Source: Deinococcus hopiensis KR-140 (GTDB taxonomy: Bacteria; Deinococcota; Deinococci; Deinococcales; Deinococcaceae). From it: a stretch of 46,702 nt of DNA. Made by a program: the position numbers and the translations under genes. Shown here in pieces: positions 39,988-46,702 of this stretch; positions within the stretch are counted from its first letter, which is position 1; the number at the start of each line of letters is the position of its first letter. The stretch is taken from the NCBI GenBank assembly GCA_943327755.2, contig CALPYF020000034.1, positions 1-46,702 of the forward strand, read 5' to 3'. Below the pieces are notes generated by a model. That model was not told where the DNA came from and ran no database searches. It saw only the letters and a list, made by a program, of their open reading frames with translations.

Positions 39988-42048
39988 ATGGCGACCCTGG
40001 TGATTGTCGAGAGTCCCGCGAAGGCCCGCAAGATCGCGGGGCTGCTCGGGGCGGGGTTCACGGTGCGCGCGTCGCTGGGGCACGTGCGGGACCTGCCGGG
40101 CTCGAAGGCGGAGATTCCCGAGCGGTACCGGGCCGAGCCGTGGGCGCACCTGGGGGTGAATCCGGAGACGTTCGCGCCCATCTACGTCGTGCCGGCCGGC
40201 AAGCAGGCGACCGTCCGGGACCTGCGGCAGCTGGCGGCGAAGGCCGACCGGGTGCTGTTCGCGTCCGACATGGACCGTGAGGGCGAGGCGATCTCGTATC
40301 ACCTCAGCCGGTTGCTCGGGGTGGCGCAGCCGGTGCGGATGGTGTTCACGGAGATCACCGGGGACGCCCTGCAGGCCGCGCTGCGGGCCACCCGGCCGCT
40401 GGACCTGCACCTCGTCGCGGCGCAGGAGGCCCGGCGGGTCATCGACCGGCTGGTGGGGTACGGGGTCAGTCCGCTCCTGTGGGGCAGCGTGGGGGGGAAA
40501 CTCAGCGCGGGTCGCGTGCAGAGCGCGGCGCTGATGCTCGCCGCGCAGCGGGAGATGGCCCGCATGCGCTTCACGCCCGCGACGTTCTGGTCGATCCGCG
40601 CGGACGTCCTGACCCGCCCGAAGTTCACGGCGACCGTCACGCACGTGCGCAGCAGCGAGTTCCCGCAGGGGCGCCCCATCGCGCGGGCCGGGGACTACAC
40701 GCAGGGCGGCGCGCTGAAGGGCGGCGTGCAGGTGCTGGAGATGACGGACGAGCAGGCCCGCGCCCTGAGCGCCTACCTGGACGGCCGGGAGGCCACCGTC
40801 AGCGCGGTGGAGGTCACGGAGACCCGCTCGCGGCCCGCGCCGCCCTTCATCACGAGCACGCTGCAGCAGGCGGGCGGGCGGCTGAACCTCAGCGCGAAAC
40901 AGGTCATGGACACCGCCCAGCGGCTGTATGAGGGGGGCTTCATCACGTACATGCGCACCGACTCTCCGGCCCTGTCGGACGAGGCGCTGAGCGAGGCGCG
41001 CCGGGAGGCCACGCGCCTGTTCGGCCCGGCCGCCGTGCCCGCGCAGCCCAGGCAGTACGCGACCCGCAACCGGACCGCCCAGGAGGCGCACGAGGCGATC
41101 CGGCCTGCCGGGACGACCTGGCGGGCCCCGGACGCCGCAGGCCTGAGTGGCGCCGATCTGGAGGTGTACACCCTGATCTACCAGCGCACGGTGGCCTCCC
41201 AGATGACCGACGCCGTGTTCGACCGGACGGCCGTGACCCTGACCTGCGGCGCGGCCACCCTGGGCGCGCAGGGCCGCGTCCTGAAGGAGCCGGGTTTCCT
41301 GCAGCTTCTCCAGGAGGAGGACGCCGAGCCGGACGACCAGCGGCTCCCGCCTCTGCAGCCGGGGCAGCAGGTGCCCCTGAAGGCCCGGCCGCCGGAAGGC
41401 AAGAAGACGTCGGCGCCGACCCGCTTCACCGAGGCGACGCTGGTGCAGGCCATGGAGAAGGCCGGGATCGGGCGGCCCAGCACGTACGCGCAGACGCTCG
41501 CGACGCTCCAGACGCGGGAGTACGTCCGCCTGACGGGCCGGCACCTGGCCGTGACCGCCGTGGGGCTGCTCGTGGCGACGTACCTCGCGCGGCAGGTGCC
41601 GGAGGTCATGCAGAAGGACTTCACGGCGACCATGGAGGCCGGACTGGACGACGTGGCCGCTGGCGGCACCACGCGGGTGGCGTACCTGACGCGCTTCTGG
41701 ACCGAGGGCCTGTCGCAGACGATCCGCCGGGCGTCCCGGGACGCGCCGTCCCTGCCGCTCCCGCACCTGGAAGGCACGCGCCTGCGCGCGACGGGCAGCG
41801 GGCCGCACCTCGTGCGGGGCGGGCAGAGCGTGCCGCTGCCCCCGGCGGTGATCCCCGCTGACCTGGACGCCGCGCAGGCGGACGCGGTCCTGCAGGGAAC
41901 CTGGACGGCGAAGAAAGCCCGGCCGGCGCGGGAGCGGATCCCTGATGAGAGCGCAGTGTCCCGCAACCGCAGGACCGCGGAAGGCGCGACCCAGACCCGA
42001 AAAAAGGCAGCCAGCAGGAGCGTCCGCAAGGGAACATCCGATACCTGA
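39988..42048 (+). CDS. Type IA DNA topoisomerase (accessory topoisomerase I)
   Basis: A 686-residue type IA topoisomerase that relaxes negatively supercoiled DNA by transient single-strand breaks. The Toprim domain has VIVESPAKARKIAGLLG (Glu8) and the acidic triad FASDMDREGE (Asp94, Asp96, Glu98). YGVSPLLWGSVGGKLSAGRVQS and the active-site tyrosine region FITYMRTDS (Tyr321) follow. QEAHEAIRP and GIGRPSTYAQTLATL complete the core. The C-terminal part (about 590-686) has no Cys4 zinc fingers and ends in a basic tail (KKAASRSVRKG), unlike chromosomal TopA, so it is a shorter, accessory form as often found on plasmids. It is a single-gene unit. Confidence 0.93.
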   Translation: MATLVIVESPAKARKIAGLLGAGFTVRASLGHVRDLPGSKAEIPERYRAEPWAHLGVNPETFAPIYVVPAGKQATVRDLRQLAAKADRVLFASDMDREGEAISYHLSRLLGVAQPVRMVFTEITGDALQAALRATRPLDLHLVAAQEARRVIDRLVGYGVSPLLWGSVGGKLSAGRVQSAALMLAAQREMARMRFTPATFWSIRADVLTRPKFTATVTHVRSSEFPQGRPIARAGDYTQGGALKGGVQVLEMTDEQARALSAYLDGREATVSAVEVTETRSRPAPPFITSTLQQAGGRLNLSAKQVMDTAQRLYEGGFITYMRTDSPALSDEALSEARREATRLFGPAAVPAQPRQYATRNRTAQEAHEAIRPAGTTWRAPDAAGLSGADLEVYTLIYQRTVASQMTDAVFDRTAVTLTCGAATLGAQGRVLKEPGFLQLLQEEDAEPDDQRLPPLQPGQQVPLKARPPEGKKTSAPTRFTEATLVQAMEKAGIGRPSTYAQTLATLQTREYVRLTGRHLAVTAVGLLVATYLARQVPEVMQKDFTATMEAGLDDVAAGGTTRVAYLTRFWTEGLSQTIRRASRDAPSLPLPHLEGTRLRATGSGPHLVRGGQSVPLPPAVIPADLDAAQADAVLQGTWTAKKARPARERIPDESAVSRNRRTAEGATQTRKKAASRSVRKGTSDT

Positions 42049-42196
42049 ACCCGGCTGGGACGTACGCCTGCCACGCGTGACGGCCCGGGAAGCTCGCGCG
42101 CTGTGCCAGCGTGTGGGGGTGGATCGTGCACTGGACTTCGTAAATAAGCGGTAAGGCAGCGGAGATGGAAGGGCCGCCCTGTCCTTGAGAGTAAGC

Positions 42197-42220
42197 TGGC
42201 CAGCACTCCGGTGCTGGCCA
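42197..42220. terminator. Perfect hairpin between topoisomerase and pilin genes
   Basis: TGGCCAGCAC-TCCG-GTGCTGGCCA is a perfect 10-bp stem with a 4-base loop, located between two convergent transcription units. It is the strongest terminator-like structure in the window, although it has no T tract. Confidence 0.75.
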
Positions 42221-42300
42221 GGACGACGTACTCGAATATGTTGAGCCGCAATTCGGTGTGGTGGGCTAAACCGCCGCTGGCCGCACCCCTGTGACAGCAG

Positions 42301-44049
42301 TCAGAAGTCGCGGGCGAAGAAGAGCTGACGCAGGTATACGAACCGGGGGGTCAGCGGCGGCAGCCTGTCGGCTGAGTTGAAGTTGGTGTCGTATGACCAG
42401 ATGCGTGTCGCGGCACTGTAGACCGCTTTGCTCCAGTCCCCCTGCGCTTTCTGCGGTTCACCCAGCGAGACGAAGCTGCCGACATAAGTGAACGGCACGC
42501 CCGCCCAGTTTTCATGGAGCCGGGGATAGTTCTCGAGGCCGCCGTTGTAGTTACCGGTCGCAGTCTTGTCCGTACCGCCAAGGAACGCTGCATGAATTTC
42601 GGTGGGCAGGGCGATGGCCGCCTTGTTGTTCTTGGACGTTTTGATCCCGTCAACCCAGGCGTTGGACAGTACATTGATCGTATCGCCCATGAGACTGGCC
42701 GCAACGTTACCGGACGCATTGTAGTCACCCTGAACGTACAGCGGCTGGTTGGTGGCGACACTCAGTCCCTTGGGCTGCGGACCGCCGACCGGTCCGAGTA
42801 CGCGGCCATTCTGCATGCGGACACCGTACCGGTTGGGGACCGTACCTTCCGGCTCGAAGCTGAAATGCAGCGCGAGTCCCCCACCCGTGGTGTCACTCAT
42901 GGACAGAACCTTACCGTCGTTCGCCGTGAACTTTTCGCTGCTCTGAATGCACGCCATCAACTTGGCCTGATTGACGTCCATCATCTCGATATTCCGGTTT
43001 TCCCGCGAATCGAACATGGTGTTCGAAAGGGTGACGGCCCCGCAGTCCTGTAGAGCGTTCGTGGCGGTCGTATCCAGGCTGCCGTCCGCCCGCTGCACCG
43101 TGGGTTTGTTGGTGCTCGTATTCCAGACGATACGGACATCGGCCTTGGACCACATTTCGTTGCCGTTGGTCCCGGTCCGGTCCGGCGCGAGGGTATCCAG
43201 TTTCGGAACAGTCAGCACGGGCTGCCGCGCTTTGACGTCTCCACCGAAGGCCGCGAGCTGGGCGTCCGTGATGGGATTGGTGTAGCACGGCGGCGCCGCC
43301 TTGCCAGCAAAAGTCAGCGTTCCGCCGTTACAGGTGTTGACGTCCTTACGCTGACGGCGGATATCGCCGCCGACGGTCGTCTGCCCTGTAATGTTCAGTG
43401 ATACTCCGGGAGACAGGTACAGATCCTTGTTGGTATGGACACGACCGTTGAGGGTCATGGCCGCCCCGGGGTTGATTTCGAGGTCATCCGTATAGAACGC
43501 CGCAAACTGGAAGAGCGGTACGAGGCGGCTCTGAAATTCCATTTCGACGTTCGCTTCAGTCAGGTTGTCCTTGACGGCACTGCTCACGACCCGGTAGGCG
43601 TACTGCTGGTAACTCAGCCCGGCGTACGTTTCCCCGGGCGCTACGGTGCCAAACTCGACCAGGTTGCCACTGGCGTCCTTTTTGGTGGTTTCATAGACGA
43701 ACGTCGTGACGTTCCGGCCGCCGATGGGATAGGTAACGCAGACGAAGTCACCCGCGCCGGCTGCGCAGTCTTTCGCGTCGAACACACTCTTGCCAGACGG
43801 CCGCTCGAAAGCGACGAATTTACTCCGGATGAGTGTGGCCCTGAGGTTGACGCCGCCTTCAGCTGCCATGAAGCCGGCGAGGCTGTTGGAATTGGCCTTG
43901 ACGGTTCGAGGAGAATTCATACTGGTGAACATGTACGCCGTGGCGAGCAGCATCAGCATGGTCATTGCCAGCAGGGCGCTGATGAGGATGTAGCCATTGA
44001 CCCAGGGCGTCTGCCCGCTCCGGCCGTGAGGGGTTCTGGATGTGTTCAT
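42301..44049 (-). CDS. PilX-like type IV pilus-associated protein
   Basis: A 582-residue protein with a PilX-type N terminus: a short basic leader, then the hydrophobic stretch NGYILISALLAMTMLMLLATAYM, with alanine-glutamate further on (FMAAEGGVNLRATLIR). This differs from a strict prepilin site (no GF/E5). The long remainder is a beta-rich, Asn/Thr/Gly-rich domain with repeated short strands (LNGRVHTNKDLYLSPGVSLN), probably exported and exposed at the surface or pilus tip. It is much longer than classical PilX (about 200 residues). It is last in a four-gene cluster of pilin-like genes, directly abutting the PilW-like gene. Codon use is visibly less GC-rich than elsewhere in the window. Confidence 0.72.
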   Translation of the reverse strand: MNTSRTPHGRSGQTPWVNGYILISALLAMTMLMLLATAYMFTSMNSPRTVKANSNSLAGFMAAEGGVNLRATLIRSKFVAFERPSGKSVFDAKDCAAGAGDFVCVTYPIGGRNVTTFVYETTKKDASGNLVEFGTVAPGETYAGLSYQQYAYRVVSSAVKDNLTEANVEMEFQSRLVPLFQFAAFYTDDLEINPGAAMTLNGRVHTNKDLYLSPGVSLNITGQTTVGGDIRRQRKDVNTCNGGTLTFAGKAAPPCYTNPITDAQLAAFGGDVKARQPVLTVPKLDTLAPDRTGTNGNEMWSKADVRIVWNTSTNKPTVQRADGSLDTTATNALQDCGAVTLSNTMFDSRENRNIEMMDVNQAKLMACIQSSEKFTANDGKVLSMSDTTGGGLALHFSFEPEGTVPNRYGVRMQNGRVLGPVGGPQPKGLSVATNQPLYVQGDYNASGNVAASLMGDTINVLSNAWVDGIKTSKNNKAAIALPTEIHAAFLGGTDKTATGNYNGGLENYPRLHENWAGVPFTYVGSFVSLGEPQKAQGDWSKAVYSAATRIWSYDTNFNSADRLPPLTPRFVYLRQLFFARDF

Positions 44050-44946
44050 TCAGCGGTCCTCTGAAAATACGTTGCGCGGGACGAAAGACGAGGTGTAGGT
44101 CCGCGTCACGGCCTGTGAACCTGCCCGCTGCTGGGCAGTCAGCACGATATCGAGCCTGTAGAGGTCTTTCCAGGAGAGCGGCGCTGCTGGAAATGGCCCG
44201 GTGACCGTTGTTTCCGCGCCGGCTGCGTTGAGGACGATAGGACGGATATCCAAACTCGTTACGCCGGGCAGGTAGGCAATTGCGGGCTCATTGCCCACCT
44301 GCCGCATGAGGTACGTCCCGCTCTGCTGGTAGGAGACCTGTTCCATCATGTAGACGCGGGGTTTATTGTCGACGGGATAGTCGTTGAGCCATTTGCCCCC
44401 ACTGCGGTGAATGTGCTGCCCCGAACCGTCTTCAGCGTCATAGGTGAACATTTCGCCCTGGCCGGTGACCGGGTCAAAGATGAACGCATCGACTTTTCCG
44501 CCCTGCGCTTTCCGGTAGGCGATCCATTCGTTGAAGCCCACCTCCGCCGAGGAATCCTTGCAGTTGGGCGGCAGGCTGCCTCCCCCGCCGCCCTTTTTGG
44601 AGATGAAGACGACGTCAGTGGCCGTTCCACCCTTGACGTCTTTACAGACGGGAAGTACAGCGTCAAGGACGCTACGGCGCATCGTGACTCGCTCCGCGCC
44701 AGCCGCTCCGTCCACACTCAGTGCTGGGAAATCACGGGTCAGGCGCTCTCCCGCCTGCCGGAGGTCATTGGTCATCGCTGTGAGTGCCACCGTCGCGTTT
44801 TGATTGACGGTGGTGCGGGCAGAGTCGGACTGGTAGAGCCGCTGCGTGGAAAGCACCAGTTGAAGGAGGGCGGCCATGATGATGCCACCGACGGCCATGG
44901 CAATCAGGAGTTCCGTCAGGGTAAATCCATCGCGCGCAGTGGTCAT
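44050..44946 (-). CDS. PilW-like minor prepilin
   Basis: A 298-residue prepilin-like protein. The leader MTTARDG ends in glycine, followed by FTLTELLIAMAVGGIIMAAL, a class III/type IV N-methylation motif with glutamate at position 5 of the mature protein. The following helix NATVALTAMTNDLRQAGERLTRDF is typical of PilW, where TMTNDLRQAG-like sequences recur. The rest is a globular domain of unknown detail. It would be processed by prepilin peptidase and take part in pilus or pseudopilus assembly. It overlaps the PilV-like gene by four bases. Confidence 0.86.
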   Translation of the reverse strand: MTTARDGFTLTELLIAMAVGGIIMAALLQLVLSTQRLYQSDSARTTVNQNATVALTAMTNDLRQAGERLTRDFPALSVDGAAGAERVTMRRSVLDAVLPVCKDVKGGTATDVVFISKKGGGGGSLPPNCKDSSAEVGFNEWIAYRKAQGGKVDAFIFDPVTGQGEMFTYDAEDGSGQHIHRSGGKWLNDYPVDNKPRVYMMEQVSYQQSGTYLMRQVGNEPAIAYLPGVTSLDIRPIVLNAAGAETTVTGPFPAAPLSWKDLYRLDIVLTAQQRAGSQAVTRTYTSSFVPRNVFSEDR

Positions 44947-45323
44947 TTGGCCCTCAGTTCCGTCAGGACAGTTTCCCCGGTGAACATGACCGTATTGCCC
45001 ATCAGGATGTCCAGCTGGACGCTGCGCTGGTCGGCATTACAGTACGCGGCCGTCACGCAGTACCGTTTCCGGACGATGAAGTCACGGCCGTTGTAGTTCA
45101 CTGTGCTGTCGGCGGTGCCGGTCGCGGGAATGTATGACAGGGCGGTCCGCTTGAGCGCATCGAATTCACGCTGCGCGAGTTGGACTGCCTGCCCCTGCGT
45201 ATCGGCCTTCTGATTGACGCTAAACACACTTGACATGAGGGCAAGGATCCCCATGATCCCAATCGTGATGACACTGATAGTGACCAGAGTTTCGATCAGC
45301 GTGAAGCCTTCAGTGCGGTTCAT
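44943..45323 (-). CDS. PilV-like minor prepilin
   Basis: A 126-residue protein starting MNRTEG/FTLIETLVTISVITIGIMG, the usual prepilin peptidase site with Glu5 and a long hydrophobic helix. LALMSSVFSVNQKADTQGQA follows as in PilV. Two cysteines (YCVTAAYC) may form a disulphide in the small C-terminal domain. It overlaps its neighbours on both sides by four bases. It probably primes or caps the pilus together with the PilW- and PilX-like proteins. Confidence 0.86.
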   Translation of the reverse strand: MNRTEGFTLIETLVTISVITIGIMGILALMSSVFSVNQKADTQGQAVQLAQREFDALKRTALSYIPATGTADSTVNYNGRDFIVRKRYCVTAAYCNADQRSVQLDILMGNTVMFTGETVLTELRAK

Positions 45324-45829
45324 TTGACCTCCAGAGCGCCGCCCGTATAGACCGTCAGGGTCCGGCTGCGCGCCCGTTGATCCGTCATGGTCACGCTGGG
45401 GAGCGCGGCGGCTTCATCCAGCACCCCCCGGCTGGTGAAGCAGGCAGTCCATTTTGTGGCAGGCTGGTTGACGGTGACGTCTATAGGGAGCGTAAACGTG
45501 AGCGTTGGCAGGCTGGTCCAGGTTGTGGCGCCACAGGTCGCCGCAGTCTGCACGGTGTACTGCTTGCTGGACTCGAGTCGCTGGACACGAACGGCGCTGG
45601 TCGTGGAAATTGCACGGGCGCGCGCGACGCTCAAGGTGCTGTTCAGGGCGCGCGCGGCTTCATCGGCAGGTTGCCGGAGTCGGCCGACGTTGAGGGCGGC
45701 GATGCCAGCGAGAATGCCGACAATAGCCACGACGGCAAGCAACTCAATCACCGTAAATCCGTCATCGGACCTATCAGTGCGTGCCCGCCTGTGCAGATTC
45801 AGTGGTAATTGACTTTGAGGTCGCAACAT
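45320..45829 (-). CDS. GspH/FimT-like prepilin
   Basis: A 169-residue pseudopilin, first gene of the cluster. The prepilin site is RSDDG/FTVIELLAVVAIVGILAGIA with Glu5. The leader is about 24 residues if the only ATG is used, longer than the common 6-10. The helix LNVGRLRQPADEAARALNSTLSVARARAIST is the GspH/FimT signature, followed by a beta domain with two cysteines. A palindrome lies just upstream (45839-45861). Confidence 0.87.
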   Translation of the reverse strand: MLRPQSQLPLNLHRRARTDRSDDGFTVIELLAVVAIVGILAGIAALNVGRLRQPADEAARALNSTLSVARARAISTTSAVRVQRLESSKQYTVQTAATCGATTWTSLPTLTFTLPIDVTVNQPATKWTACFTSRGVLDEAAALPSVTMTDQRARSRTLTVYTGGALEVK

Positions 45830-45838
45830 CGTGCGTCA

Positions 45839-45861
45839 AGTATCGCTCTGAACGTGATACT
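45839..45861. promoter_or_regulatory. Palindrome AGTATC-N11-GATACT upstream of the pilin cluster
   Basis: Perfect 6-bp arms centred 21 bases before the start of the first pilin-like gene. The size and place fit a dimeric repressor site over the promoter, or the promoter's own -10 area. No regulator gene adjoins it. Confidence 0.45.
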
Positions 45862-45889
45862 GGCGTCTTACACACAGCCGTGAGCCTGC

Positions 45890-45905
45890 ACACCTGATTA
45901 GGTGT
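45890..45905. repeat. Short hairpin ACACCT-GATT-AGGTGT
   Basis: A perfect 6-bp stem with a 4-base loop between the pilin cluster and the transposase gene. It may belong to the left end of the insertion sequence or to the pilin promoter region. Confidence 0.35.
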
Positions 45906-46027
45906 ATTGCGCCCGTATTATTCCGAAGCTACGGGTCTCCGCCTCTGTACATCGGTGATTCTCCCTGTAGAGGTCATCCGGAAATTGGATGACAGTGTGG
46001 CGCCCATCTGGGCGGCACACTCTGCCA

Positions 46028-46402
46028 ATGCGGCTGAGCGATGCCCAATGGGCCGTCCTTGCACCTCTTATCCCACCACCCACCACGCGCACCACCCGTG
46101 GTCGACCACGCCGCTCCGATCGCGAGGTGCTCGAAGGCATCCTCTGGGTGCTGCGCACTGGAGCGCAATGGGCTGCCCTGCCAAAAGGGGAGTACCCACC
46201 CAAGACCACCTGCCACGACCGATTCCAGGAGTGGGTTGAACGGCAGGTCTTCCTGACCATCCTCACAGCACTCTCCGAACTCAGCGAGGAGTACGCGCTC
46301 CTGGATCTCCGGGAAGCCTTCATTGACGGCACCTTCAGTGCCGCGAAAAAAGGGGCGCGGATGTCGGCCCCACCAAGAAAGGCAAAGGCACCAAGATCAT
46401 GA
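46028..46402 (+). CDS. IS5-family transposase, first frame (OrfA)
   Basis: A 124-residue frame beginning MRLSDAQWAVLAPLIPPP, the standard N terminus of IS427-type transposases (DUF4096 region), with EGILWVLRTGAQWAALP and CHDRFQEWVERQVF. It ends with the first catalytic aspartate in EAFIDGTFSAAKKG. After AAAAAA (46346-46351) the frame continues only 17 more codons to a stop, while the -1 frame continues as the second half of the transposase. The ATG at 46028 is chosen over 45989 because the family begins there. Confidence 0.85.
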   Translation: MRLSDAQWAVLAPLIPPPTTRTTRGRPRRSDREVLEGILWVLRTGAQWAALPKGEYPPKTTCHDRFQEWVERQVFLTILTALSELSEEYALLDLREAFIDGTFSAAKKGARMSAPPRKAKAPRS

Positions 46403-46702
46403 TCATGGTGGATGCGAGCGGCATGCCGCTCGCAGTGCACACCTGCAGTGCCTGTCCTGCGGAAGTGACACTCGTGCAGGACACTCTGGACGCCTCGTTC
46501 GGGATGCTGTTCCCAGAACGGCTAATCGGGGACAAAGCGTACGACAGCGATGGTCTCGATGCGGAGTTGGCTGCGCTGGGCATTAAGATGATCGCGCCCA
46601 ATCGACGAAATCGTCGGAAGACGCAGGATGGCCGTCCCCTGCGCCGCTTCAAGCGGCGCTGGAAGGTCGAGCGGACGATCGCGTGGTTGCAGAGCTTCCG
46701 GA
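46351..46702 (+). CDS. IS5-family transposase, second frame (OrfB, 3' end outside window)
   Basis: The -1 frame continues with GADVGPTKKGKGTKIMIMVD, the usual joining segment of IS427-type transposases. It then has GDKAYDSDGLDAEL (second catalytic aspartate) and RRWKVERTIAWLQSFR (catalytic glutamate). The product is made by frameshifting as one DDE transposase; an internal ATG at 46399 could also give a separate OrfB. The gene is open to the last base of the window, and only a few dozen codons are expected to be missing. Confidence 0.85.

Larger units (their letters stand above)
46028..46702 (+). mobile_element. IS5-family insertion sequence (partial, right end outside window)
   Basis: Two overlapping transposase frames joined by a probable -1 frameshift at AAAAAAGGGG mark an IS5-family (IS427-like) element. 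The left end must lie before 46028, probably between about 45890 and 45995; an inverted repeat GTCATCC-N7-GGATGAC at 45973-45993 lies there. Terminal repeats and target duplication cannot be set because the right end is cut off by the window. Confidence 0.75.

Noticed and set aside
41945..42154. Small plus-strand frame ending RALDFVNKR after topA
   Set aside because: The last 30 residues look plausible, but the first half lies in another frame of topA and there is no start signal. It may be a frameshifted former extension of the topoisomerase; too weak to call.
42183..42251. Minus-strand start MRLNIFEYVVLASTGVLAS as a gene
   Set aside because: Part of the peptide is encoded by the perfect hairpin at 42197-42220, and the frame continues as an antisense shadow of topA.

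Overview
The window is very GC-rich DNA (about 70 percent G+C over most of its length) and most likely comes from a secondary replicon (plasmid, megaplasmid or second chromosome) of a Deinococcus-type bacterium. The grounds are: a RepA-type initiator next to an iteron origin; an accessory type IA topoisomerase; Deinococcus-like TANNNT -10 elements placed 7-8 nt before several start codons (leaderless promoters); and a cluster of pilin-like genes of lower G+C. The species assignment is an inference from these traits, not from a database match.

Layout. (1) 1-7559: a tightly overlapping plus-strand operon with the end of a DppB-like permease, a DppC-like permease, a ketopantoate-reductase-like enzyme, a Gfo/Idh/MocA oxidoreductase, a DUF885 protein, an RraA-like protein, an atypical SDR and an M29 aminopeptidase. 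It looks like an uptake-and-breakdown pathway for an unidentified peptide-like compound. (2) 7898-11219: a membrane-bound diguanylate cyclase, the replication initiator (minus strand) and an origin with an AT-rich tract, two perfect DnaA boxes and 11 iterons. (3) 11220-17276: a zinc alcohol dehydrogenase, a rifampin-phosphotransferase-like enzyme coupled to a family 2 glycosyltransferase, and an old-yellow-enzyme-type oxidoreductase, followed by about 0.9 kb that is poor in genes. (4) 18169-26418: a complete Wsp-like chemosensory operon (CheW, CheR-TPR, CheW, MCP, CheA-REC, CheB, HPt, REC-GGDEF) that should control cyclic-di-GMP. Its CheA has only a vestigial phosphotransfer domain, and an intact HPt is encoded as a separate protein.

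(5) 26458-37634: a nitrogen island. The minus strand carries a full urease operon (fused ureAB, ureC, a 65-residue unknown, hypA, hypB, ureE, ureF, ureG, ureD). Divergently, the plus strand carries the urea ABC transporter urtABCDE. The 241-bp space between them holds a TTCGTGCA inverted repeat flanking an AT-rich core. Together they import urea, hydrolyse it to ammonia and supply nickel to the enzyme. (6) 37727-39783: two overlapping unknown genes on the minus strand. (7) 39988-42048: topoisomerase I. (8) 42301-45829: four pilin-like genes (GspH/FimT-, PilV-, PilW- and PilX-like) on the minus strand with visibly lower G+C. (9) 46028-end: an IS5-family transposase in two frames, cut by the window edge.

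The most novel-looking element is the Wsp-like pathway with a detached HPt and two degenerate receiver domains. Next are the unassigned catabolic operon, the 65-residue urease-operon protein, the rifampin-phosphotransferase-like/glycosyltransferase pair and the helically phased iteron origin.
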